Below are positions 21,174-32,289 of a stretch of DNA of 64,000 nt, in pieces. The notes beneath the pieces were generated by a model, which had not been told where the DNA came from, did not search any database, and saw only the letters and a program-made list of their open reading frames with translations. The stretch is from Microplitis mediator (lineage: Eukaryota > Arthropoda > Insecta > Hymenoptera > Braconidae). Within the stretch, counting starts at the first letter, position 1. The number at the start of each line of letters is the position of its first letter. A program made the translations under genes and the position numbers. The stretch covers positions 3,289,001 to 3,353,000 of the forward strand of contig NC_079974.1 of assembly GCF_029852145.1 (NCBI RefSeq), read 5' to 3'.

Positions 21174-23101
21174 ACCAAATATTTTACACGTAAAAACTAA
21201 CTCAAGTTTTATAAATACCTCAACTCATATCCTCGTCCAAAACTCTTCCAAAATTAATATTCATTTATTTAATGCCTAATAAAGATAATTACTGATACTG
21301 TAGTTAGCAGACGTCTAATAATTTTTGGATTTTTCTTTTAGACGATAAACCATAAAAAAAAAATCTGAAATTTCCCGCTGTTTTTGAGCTTTCCAAGCTC
21401 TAACAACTTACGTTTTATGCTATAGTTTGAAATGTTAAGAGTCAAAAATCATTAATGAAGAAGCGCGGCTTTTACATTTTTATCATCGATTATATGTTCT
21501 CTGACATAAATGTGTTAAGGCAGAAATCAATGTCATCGCTTGATTAAATCAATGGCAGTGATTAAAATCAAGATTTAAATGAGTTTTGACTTAACAAAAA
21601 GAAAAAACCGGCTTAAGAAAGCCTTCGTGTCCCAACCTCCCCTATCTACATTATTATTAAGAGAATATGGATTTTTTTACTTTTTATTAACAATCTAAAG
21701 CATTAAAAAATGAAATACGTACATAAAGCAATCAAGAAAATTTTATTTTTCCGATTATTTTGTTTTTTTATTAATAAAAGCTACATTTTCTTTGATTTTT
21801 TAAGTGAAAGACATAAATAATATCATTCCAAGTAAAGCATTGATACCGTCAGTTAAATAATCAAAAACTTGTTCATCTGGTGCAGCAAAATGAAAATTCG
21901 ATATCTCAACAGAATTTATATTAAAACCAGCGAAAATGCCTACTGATGACTACTGATTTAACCACTATGAGCGTTTATAATCGACTCTCATCATTTTAAT
22001 CGAAAAACATTGACAGCCGTTTTGTCCAGTGAGACGACTTGAAGTACTGAAGAGGAATAGCGCTCTCTCCATGGTCCGCCCTTGGAAAGTGGTCTCTCCA
22101 TGGTCCGCGCCACTTAACATTAATTATTTTAAGAAATTCGAGTATATCATTTTCTATTCATCCGTATTTTATAAAACGCCAGCATAATAAAAATATGTAG
22201 GATATATTTCCCCTAATAAAAGAGTAAGAGAGAAAGAGAGAGTTTCGTATCTCAACAGAAGATTTCACTAGATTAGCGACATGTATGTTGATTTTCTTTC
22301 CCAAGCTCTGGGGGCGATCACTGGCCAATAGACCTTAAGTGGAATTAAATTTTTTGCACTTTTCTGTTATCGTTCGTTTTATTCAAATATTAAAAACTAT
22401 AGTATTCTATAGTAACGATTATTACACTGTTATAAGACTCAAGAGAATTTTCCTTCAACAAAGATATTTTTCAGCGGGCGAAATAAAAACCGGAAATTTT
22501 TTGAACGAAGTAAAATAATTCCTTGAATTGTCAATCTTAAATTAAAAAAAAAATTCTTAAGTCAGAATATATTTCATACTTGGTCTAATAATAGAATTCC
22601 TTGTTTTAAAAGCTTGCATTTCTTAGTATAATAAACATTTTATCTTAACCTAGGTACGTTACTTACTTGAATCAAGGAACTACGATGTTTTGAAACAATA
22701 AACGGTATAAACTTGAACTAAAAATAAAGGGAGTTGGTTTAAAAAATGTAAACTCTTGGTTTGAGTAGTGTGTTTTCTCTGACTATAATCACACGAAAAA
22801 TTTCAAACTAAGGTTATTAGAGTCTCAGCCAGGAAAGTTCTGTCCTGAATTCACTCATAGTTGCTTCCTCCTTCGCACCCTAAGAAACGAATACTACTGA
22901 CTCTCTCTTTTTTCGCTGGAGCAGTAAACGGATACTAAGTCCATATTTTTATTTTAAATAAATTAATGCAATTATACGATATTAAATAATTTCTCTTTTT
23001 TTTTGTAACTAAATTTTTTTTTATTAAAAAATTTTTTTCATTTTTATATCGAAATTCATTAATGCACGATTCATATGATCCGTTCAGTATTGTGCTAAAA
23101 T

Positions 23102-23524
23102 GATAAAATACAGGGTACCCCCAAAAAAATGTAGAAAAAAAACAAAATTCTGAATATTGAATAAGTTTGATTTTATTAAAATTTTTTATAAGTTATTTAC
23201 ATTAAGAAAAATTATATTTTACACAATTATTGGATGCAAAGGAAGATAATCAAGTTTTTAATAGTTTTTATCATAATACAAAAGTCTTTAACATTTTTCG
23301 ACGAGCACTCGATTCTTGAAAAAGTTAAACGAAAAAAAATTCAAAATAATGCTTAATTATATTTACAAAAGTAATTTTGGGATGGTTATAAAAGATTTAG
23401 AAAAAAAAAATTTTTTTTATAAAATTTTGGAAGTACCTTGTATTGCCTATCCCGCCACCCCTTTCTCTTACATATTTATATATATAGGTCCTAGGAAGCT
23501 ATTCTGACTATGTTTAGAATTTTA
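23102..23524. other. Unique AT-rich junction segment
   Basis: Sequence between the end of palindrome II and the next repeat. Contains a short piece of the GCGGGAAGTT-family repeat (TCCTAGGAAGCTATTCTGAC, near 23485-23510). No gene supported; the 63-residue frame at 23316 is low-complexity. Confidence 0.4.
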
Positions 23525-24010
23525 TTCGTGTGTGGGTGTGCACCAAAAATAAGGAAATCTTGAACCAAGAAATAATATGTCTTCGAAATTTGTCTCTTGA
23601 ACTAAGCGAAATTTTGTACTTTATTGAAGTAAAAAATTATTTGGATCAAGAAATTATTTCCTTCGTGGAAGACATCATTTCTCAGACTGAAACTAAAATT
23701 CTTTAAGTCAAGAAAAAATCTCTCGGCCCAAACAATTTTTCTCTTGGTTCGAGAACATTTTTTTTTAATTCGCAAAATTTTTTTCTTGGCTGAAAATTGT
23801 TATATTTTTGAGTCAAGAAAAAATGTATTGATCTAAAACAAGAAAGTTTTTGAACTATGAAAAATAATTGTTTCAACCAAAAACAAACTTTCTTGGGCCA
23901 AGAATTTTTTTTTTTTGTCGCAAGCAAAAACAAATTTTCCAACCAAGAAATAAATTTCTTCAAGTAAGCAAATAAATTTATCGAGCTACCAAAAATTTTT
24001 TTTTTTGTAA
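23525..24010. repeat. CAAGAAA/TTTCTTGG low-complexity repeat
   Basis: Alternating CAAGAAATTT and AAATTTTTTTCTTGG phrases, inverted relative to 51440-51850 and 62400-62936 and similar to 5121-6475. Forms the end of the complex dispersed repeat. The 86-residue frame inside is an artefact of the repeats. Confidence 0.65.
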
Positions 24011-24149
24011 TTTTTTTATCAAAACAATTCTTTTTTTGTTAAAAAATTTCGTGAAGCAAATAAATCTTTTATTAGAAGCATTATTTAGGGATAGGAAAGT
24101 TTCGCAATAAGTTAAATATATAAAACAAATTGAGAAAAATAATTATCGC

Positions 24150-24215
24150 TCAGTGAAGGAATCGAATCCAGACCGATTCAGCGTCGTGCGAAAGCTTTAC
24201 TAACGAAGCCATCCC
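24150..24215 (-). repeat. tRNA-like segment of a dispersed repeat
   Basis: On the minus strand: CTGGGATGGCTTCGTTAGT (A-box region) and GGATTCGATTCC (B-box). Cloverleaf pairing of the acceptor arm is not evident, so this is a SINE-like relic. Confidence 0.5.
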
Positions 24216-24294
24216 AGCTTTTGTTAGGCTACGTTTACTTTGCCCACATATATTGAGCCACACTGGCCTTATGGTCAGTCACATTTTTAAATCC

Positions 24295-25858
24295 TGTCAC
24301 GATCGGAGTGAGTGAAGGCGACAAGCGAAAGGGTTATTTTATTTATTATTTAATATCGGAATACCGAATTACCTCTTTCTATAACTCAGCCAAAGCGTTC
24401 GATTGAACCGTCCCGTGGTTATTGTGAGAACTTATGAGTGATTGGGTACCGATCATTAAATTATAAGTTATAATATGAAATTATTTTTATTTTGTCATCC
24501 AACCAAAGAATTGGCGTCACGTGGCTGATATAAAAATGTTTTAATTTTTTATCGTTTTATAACTTATTTGTCTATTTGTACCGAGCGGATGTACTATAGA
24601 CCGTCCCGTTCAAAGACCTGCGTGGCGTTAGGGTAGGTCCGTGATTTTTGAGCGAAGGCATATGGGGTCGGTGAATATGGGCCCTCGAGAAGATTGTGTT
24701 TTTTCTCCGTCTTACTTTGGGTTTACTATGTCTTAATTTACTAGCACTTGAATGCTGGAGAAAAAGGACAGTAAATAAAAAGACGAATGTATAAAAAAAA
24801 AAAACATGTGTAGTATATCGACAGGTTAAATGTTACATGTAAATATTATAATTTCAGACTTACCCAGAAGGGTTGAAAGCAATGACTGAATTTGAGTATT
24901 TTTCCTGGGTTTATGTGTGAAAAGGTTTGACAGAAAAGTGGGACTGAAGATGAAACAGAGAATGGGTTAAAGAAGGAGAAAAAATTTTATATAAGGATTT
25001 GATTTTTGGGCAGCTGAGAATGACATATTTATTGCGGGAGTTCTTGGTATTTTGTAGTCAACAGGATGTGAAATAGAAAAATAAGTCCGCGGTAAGCTGC
25101 TCGAAAATAACATTTTATAAAATATATGATGACGTTTACCGAGAAATGTAATTAAAAATTTGAGAGAAAAGTTCTTCTATGATGGTAAAGGGGGAAGTGA
25201 AGATCCGCGGGAAACCGTGGGATTTTAAAAACGACGTCTCTTTGATTAATTTATGATGACTTTTATGGTCAACATATTTTTGTACTCTAAAAAAATATAA
25301 TTAAGAAAAACAAAATCGGGAGGAAAAATTTGGGTGATAGAAAAAGGGAGCAGAGAGGTTCTGCGGGGACCATGTGATTTATTGGTAACAGATGTAAAAA
25401 TTCAATTCAAACTAGATCACGGAAATATCTTAATGAATTTATGTGACATTTATGATAATTTGAGGGACTTGCGAAAAACATTGAGACAGTGAGCTCTTCG
25501 TAAGGGACCAGCCGTAGCGGTGCAGCTGTACTTAGCGGGAGAGAGATATACAGAGTTTTCTTACTTGGTTACTCTTATTTTCCTTTCTCTCTCATACTTC
25601 TGACTTGACCATTCGTATTCACACACTCTTTCGGTGAGAATTCAGAACAAACCGAAAAAGAGCTAGATGAATATATGGGTGTGAAAGAATATATACATGA
25701 ATATACCCTCACATATACGTACACGCATTTTTATACATATTATTGGGTGTGCTTTGAACTACGCAGTCAAATTCTTATTTAAAAAAAATAAAAAAAATTA
25801 GAAGAATTAATAAATTAAAGTACGGTTAAATCGCGATCCATTTGTAACGATCGTTACA
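24295..25858. mobile_element. Solo LTR with 4-bp target duplication
   Basis: A 1564-bp insertion begins TGTCACGATCGG and ends ACGATCGTTACA (TG...CA termini). It is flanked by ATCC at 24291-24294 and 25859-25862 and interrupts the complex dispersed repeat, which continues on both sides. Four-base duplications suit Ty3/Gypsy-type integration. No gag-pol remains, so this is most likely a solo LTR left by recombination. Confidence 0.7.
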
Positions 25859-27107
25859 ATCCCAAACACAGAATTTAGATGTTAAATATTATCTCCAATA
25901 ATTTGGACAAATTTTCATGATCGTATGAATCGTTCATCAATGAATTTCGTCATAAAAATGAAAAAATTGTTTAATAAAAACAAATTTAGTTACAAAAAAA
26001 AAAAAGAGAAATTATTCAATATCGTATAATTGCATTAATTCATTTAAAATAAAAATATGCACTTAGTATCCATTTACTGCTCCAGCGAAACAAGAGAGAG
26101 TCAGTAGTATTCGTTTCTTAGGGTGCGAAGGAAGAAGCAACTATATGAGTGAATTCAGGACAGAACTTTTCTGGCTGAGACTCTAATAATCTTAGTTTAA
26201 AATTTTTCGTGTGATTGGTCAGAGAAAATACACTACTCAAACCAAGAGTTTAAATTTTTTAAACGAACTCCCTTTATTTTTAGTTCAAGTTTATACCGTT
26301 AATTGTTTTAAAACATCATGGTTTCTTGGTTCAAGTGAGTAACGTACTTAAGTTAAGAAAAATGTTTATTATACTGAGAAATGCAAGCTTTAAAATAAGT
26401 AATTCTATTATTAGACCAAGAATGAAATATGTTTTGGCTTAAGAATTTTTCTCTCAATTCAAGATTGACAATTCAAGAAATTATTTTACTTCGTTCAAAA
26501 AAATTCCGGTTTTCATTTCACCTGCTGAAAAATATCTTAGTTAATAGAAAATTTTCTTGAGTCTTGTAACAATGTAATAATCGTTACTATACAATACTAT
26601 AGTTTTTAATATTCGAATAAAACAAACGATAACAGATATGTGCAAAAAATTTAATTCCACTTAAAGTCTACCGGCCAGTGATCGCCCCCAGAGCTTGGAA
26701 AAAAATCAACTTACATGTCGTTAATTTATTGAAATCGTCTGTTGAGAGACAAAACTCTATCTTTTTCTCTCACTCTCTCTTTTATTAGAAGAAATAGATC
26801 TTAGATATTTTTATTAGGCTAACATTTAAAAAAATACAGATTGACAGAAAATGTTATACTTCAGATTTTCAGATTTCAAAGATTTTATTGATTTAATTTA
26901 TTACATACAGTTTGTAGCGTATATCCATACAGTATTATTTATTTATTTTGTTCCCTGCCCTTAGGCTTACACAATTTTGAATAGTTAAAATTAAATTTTT
27001 TGTTGTGATATGTTGTTATAGTAATTTATTAAAGAGTGGGAAAAAAAACGAGAAAAACCCAATTAGAAATTTTCATTCAGATAAAAAAAGATAAAAATAT
27101 GAAATGT

Positions 27108-29783
27108 TTATATGTTATTCATTACGATATGTTGTGGTAATTTATATTTACAGTAGTCGTTGATTTCTGTTAGTTTACAGACGTTTGATAATATCTTTAA
27201 GTTTAATTTTTCATTATAAAATTTCAATGAGTGTATTTTAATGATTTCATTAATGTATTTAATGTTTAAATTATTGTGTAGGTCTTTAGTACGCTTATCG
27301 TATTGTGCATTACTAATCATACGCAGTATTTTATTTTGAATAATTTGCAGTCTGTGATAATTTGAATAGCATGTATTACTCCAGACTGGACATGCGTACA
27401 AGATAATAGGTAATATACACATTTTATATATAATTAATTTATTATATTGACTTAGAGCATTGTTTCGGCAAATAAGTGGATACAGTAACGATACCGCTGA
27501 GTTGGCCTAGCGAGCGACTGACTTAATGTGGTTTGAGAAAGTTAATTTAGGGTCAAGTGTGAGGCCTAAATATTTTGCTTCGGTGGATTGTGTTAATTGT
27601 TGACCATACATAGTCATTTGAGTCTTGATGGCTTTTTGTTTGTGGGAGAATATGATGATTTGAGTTTTATCTATGTTGATTTTGATTTTCCATTCAGCAT
27701 AATAACTCTCAAGTAGATCTATGTGATTTTGCAGGTATTTAAGAGCCATATCCTTACTAAACGATGATGTATAGAGTGCGGTATCATCTGCGAATAGGGC
27801 TAAGTTTGATTTTTGATATTTAGGGATATCGTTGATGTATATGAGAAATAGGATAGGACCTAGGATCGAGCCCTGAGGAACTCCTGCGGCTATATTTCTC
27901 GTAGAACTACGGCCATCTCCAACTACTACAGAAAATCTTCGATTTTTTAGATAGCTATCTATCCATTTGATTATGTACAGAGGTACGTTTAATATGTTTA
28001 GTTTATAGATTAGTGCTTTTCTCCAGACGGTATCAAATGCCTTTTCAATATCTAACAAAAGTAAGGCGGTGCTTCTATTTTTATTAAATTCAGTACTGAT
28101 ATGGTCAGTTAGTCTGACTAATTGTTGTGTAGTAAAATGTTTAGGTCTGAAGCCGAATTGTTCTGGTATTAAGATGTCATTTTTAATTAAGTATGATTTA
28201 ATACGATTATTAATAATTATTTCGAAGACTTTTCCCAGTGTAGCTAGGAGACTAATTGGCCGATAGTTCTGCGGGAACTGTTTATCTTTTCCAGGTTTAT
28301 GGAATGCTAGGATTTTGGCCTCCTTCCATGAGTCTGGAAAATATGATTGTTTTATTGATGCATTGTATATATGAATTACTTGAACAATAGCTTTTTTTGG
28401 AAGATTTTTCAAAATTAAGTTTTGTAAGCCATCAAAACCAGGGGCTTTTTTATTTTTTGTTTTATTTATAGCCTTATATATTTCAGTAGATGATATGTGA
28501 GTCAGCTCAGCGGTACTTATCGATGAATCACTTATTTCTCGGTAATGATGCTTTACAATTCTTTCGGTGAGATCGTCACTGAGATCTAAAGTTAATTTAT
28601 GCACCTTTTCGAATACATTGGCTAAGGCATTTGCTTTATCACAGTCGTTATAAACTAGTCCAGTTTCGCCATGCAATGTTGGTATATGATTATTTATATT
28701 TTTACGCATTTTCACAGCATTCCATAGGGAATTATCTTTTAAATTTAGTGTTTTTAATTTATTAGTAATTTTTTCAGTGTTATACTTTTTTATTTCAAAT
28801 TTAATTAAATGACAGAAGTGGTTTTTTAATTGTTTATGTTGAAAATTACGGGTTTTCTGAAATTTACGCCTATGGTAGTTTCTTGTTTTGATCAAATCGA
28901 GAATGTGTTGGGGAAGTTGAGAATATTTATTTGATTTTTTTGTGGGAATAGATTTTTTGATAGAGTGTTGTATTATTTTAGTGAGGTTTTCTACTGAATT
29001 GTCTATATGTGTAGGTGTTGTTAGTTTATTATTTATTTCAAGTTTTTTGTTAATAATAGATCGAAAACTGGACCAGTTTGCGTTTTTGTAGTCTAGATAG
29101 TTTGGATAGTTGCGCTTAATAGTAGTATCATTAATTATGACTAGTATCGGCAAATGATCCGAGTCGAGTTCATTTATTGTAATGGGCTTCGTGATTTTCT
29201 GAACGTTTTTATTAAGTACGATGTCTACATTTGACGGAAGAGTATTAGTGTAGGGATATAGAGTGTAATTATCTGTATATTCAATGTTTATAGAATGCTT
29301 AAGCATGTAATTATATAGTATACGACCATTAGTGTTAGTTTGTTTGCAGTGCCATTGAGGATGTTTGGAGTTTAAATCTCCTATGATTATTACTTTATTG
29401 TTTAATCTCAATATTCTATTCAAATCATTTATATTTAAGTTTGTTTGGGGAGGATTATAACAGCTTACTATGAGTGTGTTATCACTTAATCTAATAGCAT
29501 GTGCTTCAATATTTTCAGTTTGGACGGGCAGCTCTGTATGACTAATATCATTTTTAATAAATATTGCTACTCCTCCTCCTCTATTTTTACTTTCTCTATC
29601 CTTACGATAGCATTTGTAGTTATTAATATAACATTTGTCGCTCTTAATGAGCTTAGTTTCGTTTATTACCAAAATATCTACTTTGAATTTGAAAGCAAAT
29701 TCTGTAAGTTCAGTTAATTTATCACGAATCCCATTTGCGTTCCAATGAACAATATTTACAGCTTTATTTCTCGACTCAGCCAT
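27108..29783 (-). pseudogene. LINE ORF2: endonuclease and reverse transcriptase, one in-frame stop
   Basis: The frame runs from ATG at 29783 and is broken only by TAG at 27507-27509, after which it continues in the same frame to 27108, for about 890 codons in all. The N-terminus is an APE-type endonuclease: HWNANGI, NETKL, GDLNSKHPQWHC and the SDHLP catalytic His motif. The reverse transcriptase follows: KAPGFDGL, PISLLATLGKVFE, LLLDIEKAFDTVW, GVPQGSILGP and FADD (catalytic Asp pair). The part after the stop has LYACPVWSNTC, typical of Jockey-clade C-termini. A single nonsense codon suggests recent inactivation. Codon use and length fit other Jockey elements. Confidence 0.85.
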
Positions 29784-31041
29784 GATTTATACTATTACTT
29801 ATTACTACAATTTTTTCTAAATCGTTGCTACACGAGCTCAATTTTTCATTCAGGTCCAATGCTAACTTTAAGAGTTTGTCGAAATTACATATAGAATTTA
29901 GTTTTTGTACTTCATTAACTAAATTATTAAACTTACTTATTAGACTTGAATTTGAGCTAGTGTTGCAATTATTGTGCGCAGCGCCATGGTTAAGTGTGTT
30001 TGTATCTATGGTGCTCACTGTTGTTGCTGCCATTGCTGCTGCGTAGTTGATTTGTGACGTATCTAGTTCCATTTGATGTCTTGTTGTTGGTTCGAAATTT
30101 TGTAGTAGTCCCCTTGACCTTAGTGGTGGATATTGTGTGGCATCTATTGGTGAAGGTTTTTTGTTATGAGTTGTGTGCACTTGTATGCGCTTGTTGTCTA
30201 TTTTCTGGAGATGCTTTAGGTATATTGGACATTCTTTGAAGTTGGATGGATGACTTCCTAAGCAGTTAACACACGTGGCTTGGGTTCCTTTGGATTTTGG
30301 ACACTCTGCGGTGAGATGTTCTTCCGTGCATTTGACGCATCTTGGAGCATTGTGACAATGACTCATGCCATGGCCAAACCTTTGGCATTTGAAGCACTGG
30401 GTAATTCGCCTTGAATTTTTGTAATCTTCCCACTTAACCTTAAATGAGCCCAAGTATTTAATACGTTTTATTACACCGATTTGTTCTGGGTTATCAAGAG
30501 TTATAAAGTACGTTGGCATAAAATTATCGCCATTTTGTTCACTCTGTTGTCTACGCTTCATTAAAACACACTTAGTTACACTGACACTGTGATCTTTTTC
30601 TAGTTCATCGATGATATCTTGAGGAGTGGCGCAATGAAGATTTTTTAAGACAACATGTCGTTTTTTATCTTGTTTGTTTGCATAAGAGTGGAACTGGATT
30701 TCTAGTTTTTTGAAGAGAGTTGTAACTGAGTTGAAGTCTTCTTCGGTATTGATATAAACTATAAAGTTCACATTGGTTGTTTTGAAGTATACCCTTTCTT
30801 TACACAATGATTTGATATTTAGTATAACTTTGCTGATATCTGTAACTTTAGTGTTTACTACTATTGGTGAAATCTTGCGTGGTTTAGTTTGCCTGGGGTC
30901 ACTCGTGCTATGCCTGTCGTCTTCTTCAGATTCCGAGTAATTATCAGATTCCTTTTCGTTGTGCTTTCGTTTTTTGGTTTTTGTTTTGGCTTCTTGCCAT
31001 TTTCCTTGACCGGTATCAGTTGTATCTGGGTCTCCGTCCAT
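29776..31041 (-). CDS. LINE ORF1: gag-like protein with three zinc knuckles
   Basis: 421 residues, intact. A charged, low-complexity N-terminus (about 1-60, rich in Lys, Glu and Asp) precedes a central domain that resembles the PRE_C2HC/RRM-like region of Jockey gag proteins (VTDISKVILNIK to KVKWEDYK). Three Cys-His knuckles follow near residues 215-275: CFKCQRFGHGMSHC, CVKCTEEHLTAEC and CVNCLGSHPSNFKEC. The C-terminus is Asn/Ser-rich. It packages LINE RNA. The stop overlaps the ORF2 start, suggesting coupled translation. Confidence 0.85.
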   Translation of the reverse strand: MDGDPDTTDTGQGKWQEAKTKTKKRKHNEKESDNYSESEEDDRHSTSDPRQTKPRKISPIVVNTKVTDISKVILNIKSLCKERVYFKTTNVNFIVYINTEEDFNSVTTLFKKLEIQFHSYANKQDKKRHVVLKNLHCATPQDIIDELEKDHSVSVTKCVLMKRRQQSEQNGDNFMPTYFITLDNPEQIGVIKRIKYLGSFKVKWEDYKNSRRITQCFKCQRFGHGMSHCHNAPRCVKCTEEHLTAECPKSKGTQATCVNCLGSHPSNFKECPIYLKHLQKIDNKRIQVHTTHNKKPSPIDATQYPPLRSRGLLQNFEPTTRHQMELDTSQINYAAAMAATTVSTIDTNTLNHGAAHNNCNTSSNSSLISKFNNLVNEVQKLNSICNFDKLLKLALDLNEKLSSCSNDLEKIVVISNSINHG

Positions 31042-31336
31042 AATGAATGACAGTCAAAGAAATAATCATCAATCGAGACGAATTTTGAATCCTCAAATCA
31101 ATCTTATCACTGACGGTAAACGTAAGTGCAATTAATCTAATACCAATTCTCATCAAATGATCTTAGAATGTCTGAAATTGTGTTCAATTCAATCTTTTCC
31201 AGCGTAATCGTTATCATGTTAGAAGTTAGTTCTGAAAAAAATAACAACAATAATAGTCGCATCGGTATTGGCGACCCAATGAGAACTTATTTAGCAGTGG
31301 AGGAAAAATTTTCTCATCTGTGAGTGGCTCGCAGTT

Positions 31337-31951
31337 GAGCAAGATCACGTGAAGTGGACCCCCCCTTTACCACTTGATCATTAAATTTAGGTATGAATAT
31401 TTTTTCATGAAGTATTTACTATGAATAATTAATTCCTAAAACAGTTTTTGAAAATTTTTATTTTAACAACATGTTTTTGTTTAATGAAAATTTTTATGAC
31501 TTTTAATTAAAAAATCAATAAATAAAAAGCTATTAAAGATATTTTAATGAAACTTTCAGGGTTCATAGTTCAATAGTTGTACTTTAATATGATATATAAA
31601 AGTTCAAATTATTTATTAATTTTCATATTGTTAATTAACTTTTTAGTTAACAAATGAAAATTTTAATGACTTCTCCCTCAAAAAACAAAATTTTTTTTTT
31701 TTGGTATTATGCATTAAACATCAAAGTAACAGAATCCGCAAGAAAATTTGAGTGCTCGCGAATAGATTGAACAAAAAAAATTTATTTATGACGGGCGGTG
31801 AGCGCTGTCGGTACGGCGCGCTGCCGCGCGTCATTCACTTACCTTTTAATCTACTCAGTAATTGTAAATAAGAAGAAATACTTTATTTTTTTAATAAAAA
31901 TAATGTTATTTTATGAATAATTTTATTAAAACACATGACATAAAATTAATT
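31337..31951. repeat. Left terminal inverted repeat of the DNA transposon
   Basis: About 615 bp, matching the complement of 34579-35192. Contains a GC-rich patch (GGTACGGCGCGCTGCCGCGC near 31810) that may be a transposase-binding region. Confidence 0.85.
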
Positions 31952-32289
31952 ATTTATGGTCTTAAATAATATTGTCAATTTTCAATGAATAAATGTAAAC
32001 TTTACTAGTTACCCAACGTTATTCCATTGTTAGATTAAAAAAAAAAATTGCGTTCGGTTATTTTTATTTGTTATTTTTATACATATACGTGGATAACAAA
32101 AGAATATCACAAGCCATTTTAGTTCATTTGTTAAATCAGTTTATAAACACATCAGTGAATAAATTCCAAAGTCAAGAATTTTCGTTTAATCGTCGTGTTT
32201 AACATTTTTTATTAATCTAAATTTAATTTGCTTGTATCAAATTTGTGTTTAAATTGTATCAGTATCCATAATTACGTTTTCGGTTTATC

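Larger units (their letters stand above)
19303..23101. repeat. Palindrome II, right arm
   Basis: Reverse complement of 14673-18384. It keeps the ancestral longer form at both indel sites (22064-22116 and 19376-19445); the former is shared with the independent copy near 50060. The outer end stops abruptly at 23101, after GTGCTAAAAT. Confidence 0.9.
26864..31211 (-). mobile_element. Jockey-type non-LTR retrotransposon (LINE), nearly full length
   Basis: A 4.35-kb element on the minus strand with two ORFs that overlap by 8 nt. The 5' end lies near 31211 and the 3' end near 26864, after a short A/T-rich tail with CAATAAAATC and repeated CTGAAA. The 3' flank is the complex dispersed repeat, while the 5' flank is sequence shared with 59310-59330. 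The two flanks belong to different contexts and there is no target duplication, so the element lies at a rearrangement junction. Confidence 0.8.
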
